Positions 1 to 5,625 of a stretch of DNA of 5,625 bases are shown here, piece by piece. Positions within the stretch are counted from its first letter, which is position 1. Every line of letters starts with the position of its first letter. Origin of the DNA: Clostridiales bacterium (lineage in GTDB: Bacteria > Bacillota > Clostridia > Lachnospirales > Lachnospiraceae); the NCBI GenBank assembly GCA_029267975.1, contig JAJUHH010000208.1, forward strand, positions 1-5,625. The letters are read 5' to 3'. The notes beneath the pieces are model-generated. The model saw only the letters and a program-made list of their open reading frames with translations, had not been told where the DNA came from and searched no databases. The position numbers and the translations under genes are program-made.

Positions 1-800
1 ATGTGCTTGATATTGTAGGAACCGGCGGTGATGAGGCCTATACCTTTAATATCTCTACGGTGTCCTCCTTCATCATCTCTGCTGCCGGCATTCCTGTGGC
101 AAAGCATGGCAACCGCAGTGTGTCCAGCAAATGCGGAAGCGCCGATGTGCTGGAGGCACTTGGTGTAAAGATAGATCTGCCGGTAGAACGAAGTGAACAG
201 CTGCTGCGGGAAATCGGTATCTGCTTCTTATTTGCCCCCCTGTATCATTCCTCTATGAAATATGCGGCTCCGGTCCGCAAGGAGCTTGGAGTGCGGACCA
301 TCTTTAATATTCTTGGCCCTCTATCAAGCCCTGCCAATGCCAATCTGCAGCTGCTGGGCGTATACGATGAGAACCTGGTGGAGCCGATGGCGAGAGTACT
401 GGCCAATCTTGGCGTAAAACGAGCCATGGTAGTCCACGGACATGACGGCCTGGATGAAGTATCCCTGAGTGCCAAAACCACCGTTTGTGAGGTGAATCAG
501 GGACAGGTAAACAGCTTCTTTTTAGATCCCAGGCAGTTCGGATTTGAGTATTGTAAGCCTGAGGAGCTGGTAGGTGGGGATCCGGCAAAGAATGCAGAGA
601 TTGCAAGAAGTATTCTACAGGGAGAGAAAGGACCCAAGAGAGATATTGTGCTGCTCAATTCTGCCATTTGCTTATACATGACCTATAATAACATCACCCT
701 TCGGGAATGTGTAAGACTGGCAGCACAAACCATAGACAGCGGCAAGGCCATGGAGAAGCTAAACTGCTTCATAAAGCTGTCTAATGAAAGGCTGGGATAA
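1..800 (+). CDS. trpD: Anthranilate phosphoribosyltransferase TrpD, 5'-truncated by the window edge
   Basis: TrpD transfers the phosphoribosyl group of PRPP to anthranilate, the second committed step of tryptophan synthesis, in the cytoplasm. The frame runs from position 3 (positions 1-2 are the tail of a split codon) to TAA at 798-800 and shows 265 residues. Visible family motifs, numbered from the first whole codon, are the PRPP-binding GTGGD (6-10), NIST (16-19), KHGNRSVSSKCGSAD (34-48), and the metal-binding Asp-Glu pair in HGHDGLDE (D151, E152). The family is usually about 335-345 residues and GTGGD lies near residue 80, so about 75 N-terminal residues are missing to the left. The GTG at position 3 is an internal Val codon (VLDIVGTGGD), not a start. 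The gene is intact where visible. It is followed after 3 nt by trpC, which fixes its place in the trp operon. The identification is very secure. Confidence 0.97.
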   Translation, partial: VLDIVGTGGDEAYTFNISTVSSFIISAAGIPVAKHGNRSVSSKCGSADVLEALGVKIDLPVERSEQLLREIGICFLFAPLYHSSMKYAAPVRKELGVRTIFNILGPLSSPANANLQLLGVYDENLVEPMARVLANLGVKRAMVVHGHDGLDEVSLSAKTTVCEVNQGQVNSFFLDPRQFGFEYCKPEELVGGDPAKNAEIARSILQGEKGPKRDIVLLNSAICLYMTYNNITLRECVRLAAQTIDSGKAMEKLNCFIKLSNERLG

Positions 801-803
801 ATT

Positions 804-1643
804 ATGATACTTGATATGCTGGTCGAAGCTACAGTAAGACGGGTAGAGAGGGCAAAGGAAAGACTGACCCTGGACCAGTTGATCGCCAAAATCTATGAGG
901 ATGGACGTCTAAAAAGTTTTAATACCCGGGAAGCCTTCGCCTTTGAAAAAGCCTTGAGAAAGAAACCTTCTGCAAATGCAGAAGCTGTTCGGCAAGAGGA
1001 TCGGAAGCAGATTGCATTTATCTGCGAGGTAAAGAAAGCATCCCCCTCGAAGGGAATCATTGCAGCGGAGTTTCCCTATCTCACCATTGCAAAGGAGTAT
1101 GAAGAAGCCGGTGCGGATGCGATCTCTGTACTCACGGAGCCGGAGTATTTTAAAGGAGAGGACAGAAATTTAAGTGAGATCTGTAAAGCAGTAAGAGTGC
1201 CGGTACTGCGCAAGGATTTTATCCTGGAGGAATATCAGGTCTATGAAGCTAAGCTCCTGGGGGCCGATGCTGTCTTACTGATCTGCGCCTTACTGGATAC
1301 CCAGACACTTACTCGTCTGATCAAATTATGTGATATGCTTGAACTTTCTACGCTTGTAGAAACACATACCGCAGAAGAGATCCAGGCGGCAATCCAGGCA
1401 GGGGCCAGAATCATCGGTGTGAATAACCGTAATCTGCAGACCTTTGAGCTGGACTTAAATCGCAGTATCAGATTAAGAAGCCTGGTACCTGAGGATATTC
1501 TGTTTGTGGCTGAGAGTGGGATAAATAAGAGTGAAGATATCCGCTTACTGAAAGCAGCGGGGGTAGATGCCGTCCTGATCGGAGAGGCCTTTATGAGAAG
1601 CAGCAATAAGAAGGAGCTGCTTCGTCAGATGAGAGAGGGGTGA
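804..1643 (+). CDS. trpC: Indole-3-glycerol phosphate synthase TrpC
   Basis: TrpC cyclises and decarboxylates carboxyphenylamino-deoxyribulose phosphate to indole-3-glycerol phosphate, using a TIM-barrel fold in the cytoplasm. The 279-residue product has all the expected catalytic positions of the family: E75 and K77 in ICEVKKASPSKG, K137 in VLRKDF, E186 in LVETHT, N207 in GVNNRNL and E237 in VAESGI. The ATG at 804 is chosen because MILD is the usual family N-terminus. The next ATG, at 816, would cut into that helix. Its Shine-Dalgarno is weak (AAAGG at 787-791, about 12 nt upstream), so translation probably depends on ribosomes finishing trpD 3 nt before. The protein is a little longer than the usual 255-265 residues. 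The extra length seems to be a polar stretch around residues 53-69, just before the first barrel strand. It is a stand-alone enzyme, not fused to TrpF as in enterobacteria. Confidence 0.97.
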   Translation: MILDMLVEATVRRVERAKERLTLDQLIAKIYEDGRLKSFNTREAFAFEKALRKKPSANAEAVRQEDRKQIAFICEVKKASPSKGIIAAEFPYLTIAKEYEEAGADAISVLTEPEYFKGEDRNLSEICKAVRVPVLRKDFILEEYQVYEAKLLGADAVLLICALLDTQTLTRLIKLCDMLELSTLVETHTAEEIQAAIQAGARIIGVNNRNLQTFELDLNRSIRLRSLVPEDILFVAESGINKSEDIRLLKAAGVDAVLIGEAFMRSSNKKELLRQMREG

Positions 1644-1650
1644 TTCAACT

Positions 1651-2265
1651 ATGACAAAAATCAAGATATGTGGCTTAAGCAGGCCTGAGGACATAGAAGC
1701 AGTCAATGAATATCTTCCGGATTATATCGGCTTAGTCTTTGCAAAGAGCCGGAGACAGATAAGCGATTCTACTGCTATAGAATTAAAACGCAGGCTGGAT
1801 CCCAGGATTGCTGCTGTAGGTGTGTTTGTCAATGAAAAGCAGGATAGAATTCTACACTTGTGTGAAACAGGGGTCATTGACCTGATCCAGCTGCATGGGG
1901 AGGAGACAGAGGAGTATATAAAGGAATTAAAGAAGCGGGTACCCAATCAGATCATCAAAGCGGTCAGGGTACAAAGGAAGGAAGAGGTAGAAAGGGCTCA
2001 GGGAAGCTGTAGCGATCATTTGCTCTTTGATACCTTTATGTATGGACAATACGGGGGTGCCGGGCAAGCATTTGACTGGTCCCTGCTCCTGCCGGCAAAG
2101 CGCCCCTTCTTTCTTGCAGGAGGACTTCATTCTGAGAATGTACTTCAGGCGATCCATCAGGTAAAGCCCTACGCAATAGATGTCAGCAGCGGTGTTGAAA
2201 GGGATGGCAGAAAAGACACAGGCAAGATAAAGGAACTGATCACAAGGATAAGGAGTGAGATATAA
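1651..2265 (+). CDS. trpF: Phosphoribosylanthranilate isomerase TrpF
   Basis: TrpF catalyses the Amadori rearrangement of phosphoribosylanthranilate to carboxyphenylamino-deoxyribulose phosphate, between the TrpD and TrpC steps. The 204-residue length is normal for the monofunctional TIM-barrel enzyme. The general base C7 lies in KIKICGL (3-9) and the general acid D127 in LLFDT (124-128). Other family motifs are SRR (33-35) near the substrate site, QLHGEE (80-85), GGAGQAFDW (135-143), the phosphate-binding LAGGL (155-159) and IDVSSGVE (176-183). The start at 1651 is supported by a purine-rich site overlapping the trpC stop (AGGGGTGA, 1636-1643) with a 7-nt spacer to the ATG, and by the C7 position matching the family. 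The gene lies 7 nt after trpC. Its TAA is directly followed by the ATG of trpB with no intervening base, consistent with translational coupling. Confidence 0.97.
   Translation: MTKIKICGLSRPEDIEAVNEYLPDYIGLVFAKSRRQISDSTAIELKRRLDPRIAAVGVFVNEKQDRILHLCETGVIDLIQLHGEETEEYIKELKKRVPNQIIKAVRVQRKEEVERAQGSCSDHLLFDTFMYGQYGGAGQAFDWSLLLPAKRPFFLAGGLHSENVLQAIHQVKPYAIDVSSGVERDGRKDTGKIKELITRIRSEI
2250..2255 (+). promoter_or_regulatory. Ribosome binding site of trpB
   Basis: AAGGAG lies inside the last codons of trpF, with a 10-nt spacer to the ATG at 2266. It is a near-perfect Shine-Dalgarno and fixes the trpB start, which abuts the trpF stop codon. It should allow strong independent initiation as well as coupling. 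Confidence 0.8.
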
Positions 2266-3450
2266 ATGTCAAAAGGAAGATTTGGCATCCACGGGGGACA
2301 ATATATTCCCGAAACCCTGATGAATGCAGTAAATGAGCTGGAAGAGGCTTATGAATATTATAAGAAGGACCAAGTATTTCAGAGAGAGCTAAATGACCTG
2401 CTGAGCAATTATGCAGGCAGACCATCCCTCCTATATTATGCCAAGATGATGACGAAGGATTTAGGTGGCGCCAAGATCTATCTGAAAAGAGAGGATCTTA
2501 ATCATACCGGTTCTCATAAGATCAATAATGTACTTGGTCAGGCCCTTCTGGCCAAGAAAATGGGCAAACGCAGGCTGATTGCAGAAACCGGTGCAGGCCA
2601 GCACGGTGTGGCAACTGCCACGGCAGCTGCATTACTGAATATGGAATGTGAGATATTTATGGGCAAGGAGGATACGGAGCGCCAGGCACTGAATGTCTTT
2701 CGGATGGAGCTGTTGGGTGCCAAGGTGCATGCCGTAACCTCTGGAACGCAGACACTGAAGGATGCAGTGAATGAAACCCTTAGAGAATGGTCAAAGCGGA
2801 TGGAGGATACCCATTATGTATTGGGGTCTGTCATGGGACCCCATCCCTTTCCCACCATGGTTCGTGACTTTCAAAAGATCATAGGGAAGGAAGTGAAGGA
2901 ACAGCTGCTTATGAAAGAAGGTAGACTCCCGGATGTATTACTGGCCTGTGTAGGCGGCGGCAGTAACGCCATGGGATTATTCTATGAGTTTATCGAGGAT
3001 AGAGAGGTAAGGCTCATTGGCTGTGAGGCAGGCGGACTTGGAGTAGATACAGATAAGACAGCGGCTACAGTTGCTACCGGATCACTTGGTATATTCCATG
3101 GCATGAAGTCCTATTTCTGCCAGGATGAGTATGGTCAGATTGCACCGGTATATTCAATCTCTGCAGGACTTGATTATCCGGGTGTAGGCCCGGAGCATGC
3201 CAACCTTTATGATATGGGCAGGGCAGAATATGTTCCTGTAACGGATCAGGAAGCCGTGGACGCCTTCGAATATCTGGCGAAAACCGAAGGGATTATTCCG
3301 GCAATCGAAAGTGCCCATGCGGTGGCCTATGCAAGAAGGCTGGCACCCACCCTTGGGAGGGATAAGATACTGGTGATCAATCTTTCCGGCAGAGGCGATA
3401 AGGATGTTGCGGCAATTGCAAGATACAGGGGGGTTAAACTTTATGAATAG
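2266..3450 (+). CDS. trpB: Tryptophan synthase beta chain TrpB
   Basis: TrpB is the PLP-dependent subunit that condenses indole with L-serine to give L-tryptophan. It works in an alpha2-beta2 complex with TrpA, receiving indole through an internal tunnel. The 394-residue product matches the usual TrpB1 length. The N-terminal GRFGIHGGQYIPETLM (4-19) is the family opening. K85 in LNHTGSHKINN is the Schiff-base lysine, E107 in AETGAGQHG is the catalytic acid-base, GGGSNA (230-235) binds the PLP phosphate, D303 in LDYPGVGPEH is the closure-loop residue, and S374 in SGRGDKD contacts the pyridine nitrogen. It is the trpA-partnered type, not the longer TrpB2 form. The start at 2266 has a strong ribosome binding site at 2250-2255. 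The TAG stop at 3448-3450 lies inside the first codons of trpA, giving an 8-nt overlap that probably helps make the two subunits in equal amounts. No unusual residue was found at the active site. Confidence 0.98.
   Translation: MSKGRFGIHGGQYIPETLMNAVNELEEAYEYYKKDQVFQRELNDLLSNYAGRPSLLYYAKMMTKDLGGAKIYLKREDLNHTGSHKINNVLGQALLAKKMGKRRLIAETGAGQHGVATATAAALLNMECEIFMGKEDTERQALNVFRMELLGAKVHAVTSGTQTLKDAVNETLREWSKRMEDTHYVLGSVMGPHPFPTMVRDFQKIIGKEVKEQLLMKEGRLPDVLLACVGGGSNAMGLFYEFIEDREVRLIGCEAGGLGVDTDKTAATVATGSLGIFHGMKSYFCQDEYGQIAPVYSISAGLDYPGVGPEHANLYDMGRAEYVPVTDQEAVDAFEYLAKTEGIIPAIESAHAVAYARRLAPTLGRDKILVINLSGRGDKDVAAIARYRGVKLYE
3427..3435 (+). promoter_or_regulatory. Ribosome binding site deciding the trpA start
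   Basis: AGGGGGGTT, inside the end of trpB, can pair with the 16S anti-Shine-Dalgarno with one G-U wobble. Measured from its last G it lies 9 nt before the ATG at 3443. It supports 3443 as the trpA start over the in-frame ATG at 3404, which would add 13 residues not expected in the family. Confidence 0.75.
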
Positions 3451-4222
3451 AGTAGAGCGGGTATTTATAAGTAGGAAAGCCTTTATACCTTTTATTACGG
3501 CAGGAGATCCTGACCTTGAGACCACAAAGGAGCTGGTCCTTCATATGGCTCAGGCAGGGGCGGATTTAATTGAGCTGGGAATCCCCTTTTCCGATCCCGT
3601 GGCTGAGGGTCCTGTCATCCAGGAGGCCGATCTAAGGGCACTTTCTGCTGGTGTCACTACGGATAAAATATTTGAGATGCTTGCACAGCTGCGAACAGAG
3701 TGTGACACACCGCTTGCCTTTATGACCTATATCAACCCGGTTTATACCTATGGAACGGAGCGTTTTATGAAACGCTGTCAGGAGGTAGGAATTGATGCTT
3801 TAATCGTTCCGGATATGCCTTTCGAGGAAAAAGAGGAGCTGCAGCCCTTCTGTGAGCAATATCAAATCACGCTGATCTCCTTAATTGCTCCCTCCTCAAA
3901 AGAACGCATCAGGATGATAGCCAGGGAGGCTCAGGGCTTTCTTTATTGTGTATCCTCTCTGGGGGTTACCGGGATACGAAACAGCCTGGGAAATGGAATC
4001 AAAGAAATGATCGCGGAAGTGAAAAAGGCAACGAATATTCCCTGTGCCATTGGTTTTGGTATCGCAACGCCCCAGCAGGCCAGCGAGATGGCCTCCATCG
4101 CTGATGGTGTTATCGTGGGAAGTGCTATTGTGGACTTGATCGGCAGATATGGAAAGGAAAGCGTCCCCTATGTGGAACAATATGTTCGCATGATGAAGCA
4201 GGCTTGTGAAGCGGGCTTGTGA
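3443..4222 (+). CDS. trpA: Tryptophan synthase alpha chain TrpA
   Basis: TrpA splits indole-3-glycerol phosphate into glyceraldehyde 3-phosphate and indole, which is channelled to TrpB. The 259-residue TIM-barrel protein has the general acid E44 in IELGIPFSDP (43-52), the AFMTYINPV strand and loop (92-100), Y168 in LYCVSSLGVTG (167-177), the phosphate-binding GFGIATPQQ (204-212) and VGSAIV (225-230). The position equal to catalytic Asp60 of the Salmonella enzyme is Glu here (E55, in VAEGPVIQ), which keeps the carboxylate. I recall the same substitution in clostridial TrpA proteins, so the protein is probably active. The start at 3443 is chosen from the ribosome binding site at 3427-3435 and the family length. 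The start codon overlaps the trpB stop by 8 nt. The last eight codons and the TGA stop lie within a 13-nt tandem repeat, so the extreme C-terminus may be recent. This is the last gene of the trp operon; a terminator follows about 70 nt later. Confidence 0.97.
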   Translation: MNRVERVFISRKAFIPFITAGDPDLETTKELVLHMAQAGADLIELGIPFSDPVAEGPVIQEADLRALSAGVTTDKIFEMLAQLRTECDTPLAFMTYINPVYTYGTERFMKRCQEVGIDALIVPDMPFEEKEELQPFCEQYQITLISLIAPSSKERIRMIAREAQGFLYCVSSLGVTGIRNSLGNGIKEMIAEVKKATNIPCAIGFGIATPQQASEMASIADGVIVGSAIVDLIGRYGKESVPYVEQYVRMMKQACEAGL

Positions 4223-4246
4223 GATAATCTTGCGAAGAAAGCTTGT
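4195..4246 (+). repeat. Four-copy 13-nt tandem repeat across the trpA stop codon
   Basis: Four head-to-tail 13-nt units can be read: 4195-4207 (GAAGCAGGCTTGT), 4208-4220 (GAAGCGGGCTTGT), 4221-4233 (GAGATAATCTTGC) and 4234-4246 (GAAGAAAGCTTGT). Units 1 and 2 differ at one base. Unit 4 differs from unit 1 at two bases, and unit 3 is decayed but keeps GA at the start and CTTG near the end. A fifth unit at 4247-4259 keeps only CTT in phase. Units 1 and 2 encode the trpA C-terminus in two different frames, because 13 is not a multiple of 3. Each good unit also has AAG and CTT arms that could form tiny hairpins. The role, if any, is unknown. Replication slippage is the simplest origin. Confidence 0.7.
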
Positions 4247-4262
4247 ATAACAGTCTTTTAAA

Positions 4263-4274
4263 GAAATTGATTTC
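4263..4274. promoter_or_regulatory. Small palindrome over the -35 element, possible operator
   Basis: GAAATTGATTTC is a perfect inverted repeat with 5-nt arms and a 2-nt centre. It overlaps the proposed -35 (4267-4272) of the downstream gene, where a repressor would block RNA polymerase. It does not look like a CcpA cre site, and no regulator gene is visible. At this length it could arise by chance in AT-rich DNA. Confidence 0.25.
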
Positions 4275-4295
4275 ATTACGTTGCGGCGGTATAAT
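4267..4295 (+). promoter_or_regulatory. Sigma-A type promoter for the GH27 gene
   Basis: The -35 TTGATT (4267-4272) matches four of six consensus bases. The -10 TATAAT (4290-4295) is perfect, and the spacer is the ideal 17 nt. No TGn extended -10 is present. Transcription would start near 4302, giving a leader of about 80 nt before the ATG at 4384. It is the only convincing promoter I see between trpA and the GH27 gene. It makes the latter a separate transcription unit. The -10 overlaps the outer bases of the terminator hairpin. Confidence 0.75.
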
Positions 4296-4351
4296 AGGAC
4301 TATATTTAGGAAGCCCAAAGCATAAGGCTTTCCGTATATAGTCCTATTTTT
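4293..4351 (+). terminator. Rho-independent terminator of the trp operon
   Basis: A 13-bp perfect outer stem pairs 4293-4305 with 4336-4348 (core ATAGGACTATAT and ATATAGTCCTAT). After a small internal loop, an inner GC-rich stem pairs GGAAGCC (4309-4315) with GGCTTTCC (4326-4333), with one bulged T, and closes on a 10-nt loop. Five T residues (4347-4351) follow, so on the + strand this is a normal intrinsic terminator about 70 nt after the trpA stop. There is no A-run on the left side, so it should not work in the other direction. Transcripts starting near 4302 would lack most of the outer left arm and keep only the inner stem, which lacks an adjacent T-tract. Confidence 0.85.
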
Positions 4352-4371
4352 ACTATCAAGTCGTGAGTCTG

Positions 4372-4377
4372 AAGGAG
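4372..4377 (+). promoter_or_regulatory. Ribosome binding site of the GH27 gene
   Basis: AAGGAG lies 6 nt before the ATG at 4384 and 9 nt before a second, adjacent ATG at 4387. The spacing slightly favours the second ATG. The choice changes the protein by one Met only. Confidence 0.75.
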
Positions 4378-4383
4378 ATTAGT

Positions 4384-5625
4384 ATGATGAAGAATAATTA
4401 TGCAAAGACCCCGCCCATGGGATGGAACAGCTGGGACTGCTATGGGGCCTCCGTCAATGAGGAACAGCTGAGGGGCAATGCAGATTATATGGCAAAGTAT
4501 TTGAAGGAATTCGGCTGGGAATATATTGTTTGTGACATACAATGGTATGAGCCGAAAGCCAAATCCACAGAGTATAACCACTTTTACCCCCTGGAGATGG
4601 ACGAATATTCCAGGTTAATTCCGGCAGTAAATCGTTTCCCTTCCTCGCAGGAAGGAAAAGGTTTCGAACCGATTAGTTCTTATGTACATAGTCTTGGCCT
4701 GAAATTCGGGATCCATATCATGCGGGGGATACCAAGACAGGCTGTTCATGCTGCCAGCCCTATTAAAGGAAGTTATGCTACTGCAAGAGATATTGCGCAA
4801 AGCTATTCCATCTGTCCCTGGAATACGGATATGTACGGAGTTAATCCGGATGCGGAAGGGGCACAGGAATACTATGATTCCCTGTTCGAGCTCTACGCAC
4901 AGTGGGGGATCGATTTTGTCAAAGTTGATGACATCTGCAATACGGAATTTAAACCCTCAGACCCTTATTCAGCCAGAAGGGAAATAGAATTAATTCGTAA
5001 AGCCATTGATAAATGCGGCAGGGAGATCGTTCTGAGCCTGTCACCTGGGCCAGCGGTTTTGGCAGAGGCAGAGCATCTAAGCCAGCATGCAAATATGTGG
5101 AGGATAACAGGCGACTTTTGGGATAACTGGCCCCAGCTTTATCAAATGTTTGAACGCTGCCACGCATGGAGTCCTTATGTCAGGGAAGGCTGCTGGCCTG
5201 ACTGTGATATGCTGCCTCTTGGGCATATAGGGATTAATACACCGGGTTATGATAAGCACGCCAGGTATACGAATTTTACCAAGGACGAGCAAATCACCAT
5301 GATGACCCTGTGGTGTATCTTCCGATCCCCCTTAATGATAGGAGGGGAGCTTCGGGACAACGATGAGTGGACCTTGTCCTTACTGACCAATCCGGAGCTG
5401 TTAAGATTGCTGAAATATTCCTATGGGGCAAAGCAAATCCTGCGGACGGAAGATACCGTTATTTGGGCAAGTAATGACGTGGACGGCAGTAAATATGTAG
5501 CCTTTTTTAATACTTCCTTTTCTCCCACCAAACCGGAGATAGCCCTTATGAACCTGGACCTGTGCGGAAGCTATAAAGCAAGGGATTTATGGGCACATGA
5601 GGATATGGGCATCATTACCGGTCGG
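4384..5625 (+). CDS. GH27-family alpha-galactosidase-like glycoside hydrolase, 3' end beyond the window
   Basis: The 414 visible residues form a GH27 catalytic TIM barrel, the family of retaining alpha-galactosidases that remove terminal alpha-galactose from oligosaccharides such as melibiose or raffinose. The family opening TPPMGWNSWD is at 9-18. The nucleophile is D182 in FVKVDDICN (178-186). The acid-base is D244 in WRITGDFWDNW (239-249), with the conserved Arg four residues before it (R240). CDMLPLG (274-280) matches the sugar-binding Asp-Met of the human enzyme. From about residue 345, past the strand FRSPLMIGGEL (334-344), the chain leads toward the C-terminal beta domain, which is cut by the window edge. 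A Met-Met start without a hydrophobic stretch means no signal peptide, so the enzyme is probably cytoplasmic. The distance from D51 to D182 is about 50 residues longer than in the human enzyme, due to an inserted region that includes GKGFEPISSYVHSLGLKFG (92-110). Substrate is uncertain because some pocket residues differ. It has its own promoter and is not part of the trp operon. Confidence 0.88.
   Translation, partial: MMKNNYAKTPPMGWNSWDCYGASVNEEQLRGNADYMAKYLKEFGWEYIVCDIQWYEPKAKSTEYNHFYPLEMDEYSRLIPAVNRFPSSQEGKGFEPISSYVHSLGLKFGIHIMRGIPRQAVHAASPIKGSYATARDIAQSYSICPWNTDMYGVNPDAEGAQEYYDSLFELYAQWGIDFVKVDDICNTEFKPSDPYSARREIELIRKAIDKCGREIVLSLSPGPAVLAEAEHLSQHANMWRITGDFWDNWPQLYQMFERCHAWSPYVREGCWPDCDMLPLGHIGINTPGYDKHARYTNFTKDEQITMMTLWCIFRSPLMIGGELRDNDEWTLSLLTNPELLRLLKYSYGAKQILRTEDTVIWASNDVDGSKYVAFFNTSFSPTKPEIALMNLDLCGSYKARDLWAHEDMGIITGR

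Noticed and set aside
3..5. GTG at the left edge as a start codon for trpD
   Set aside because: It encodes the Val before DIVGTGGD, a motif that lies about 80 residues into TrpD, so the gene simply runs off the left edge.
3404..3442. In-frame upstream ATG giving TrpA a 13-residue extension
   Set aside because: The extension has no family counterpart and would overlap trpB by 47 nt. The ATG at 3443 has a well-placed ribosome binding site and the usual family length.
3896..4318. 140-residue open frame on the - strand over trpA and the spacer
   Set aside because: It is antisense to an intact, clearly conserved gene and its start lies inside the terminator hairpin. No recognisable protein motif is seen.
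4293..4348. The long inverted repeat as the end of a mobile element or a CRISPR unit
   Set aside because: It is a single hairpin followed by a T-run directly after the last operon gene, with no transposase or repeated spacers nearby, so a terminator explains it.
4302..4383. A riboswitch or attenuator in the GH27 leader
   Set aside because: The leader is only about 80 nt. It has just the inner remnant of the terminator hairpin, no second terminator and no recognisable aptamer core.
4306..4581. 91-residue open frame on the - strand over the terminator and the start of the GH27 gene
   Set aside because: It is antisense to the strongly conserved TPPMGWNSWD region and has no motif of its own.
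4748..4987. 79-residue + strand open frame inside the GH27 gene
   Set aside because: It is an out-of-frame shadow of a 414-codon open frame with clear family motifs.

Overview
The window carries the distal part of a canonical tryptophan biosynthesis operon followed by the start of an unrelated sugar-hydrolase gene, all on the + strand. The gene order trpD-trpC-trpF-trpB-trpA, with separate monofunctional trpC and trpF and purine-rich Shine-Dalgarno sites, fits a Gram-positive Firmicute. Signatures such as FGIHGGQYIPE in TrpB, SSKCGSAD in TrpD and VAEGPVIQ in TrpA suggest a clostridial, probably Lachnospiraceae-like, anaerobe. That placement is from memory of the families, not from a search.

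Positions 1-4222 hold five tightly packed genes. trpD is cut by the left edge and lacks roughly its first 75 codons. Then come complete trpC, trpF, trpB and trpA. The gaps are 3, 7 and 0 nt, and trpB and trpA overlap by 8 nt, so this is one transcription unit with likely translational coupling. The enzymes act in order. TrpD joins anthranilate to PRPP, TrpF isomerises the product, TrpC closes the indole ring, and TrpA and TrpB, as an alpha-beta complex, turn indole-glycerol phosphate plus serine into tryptophan. trpE, trpG and any leader, attenuator or T-box would lie to the left, outside the window.

Positions 4223-4383 are the 161-nt junction between the two units, and it is dense. A degenerate 13-nt tandem repeat crosses the trpA stop codon. 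A good sigma-A type promoter (TTGATT, 17 nt, TATAAT) follows, with a short palindrome over its -35. A long intrinsic terminator hairpin begins inside the -10 element. The hairpin should stop trp transcripts, while transcripts from the local promoter would begin inside its left arm and so escape it.

Positions 4384-5625 encode the first 414 residues of a GH27-type alpha-galactosidase-like protein, open to the right edge. It has no signal peptide and is probably a cytoplasmic enzyme acting on imported galactosides. It appears to be a separate transcription unit with no metabolic link to tryptophan synthesis.

I see no mobile element, CRISPR array or RNA gene, and no clearly new multi-gene system. 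The points most worth a second look are the promoter-in-terminator arrangement, the 13-nt repeat that may have reshaped the TrpA C-terminus, a Glu at the TrpA catalytic Asp position, and the altered sugar pocket of the GH27 protein.
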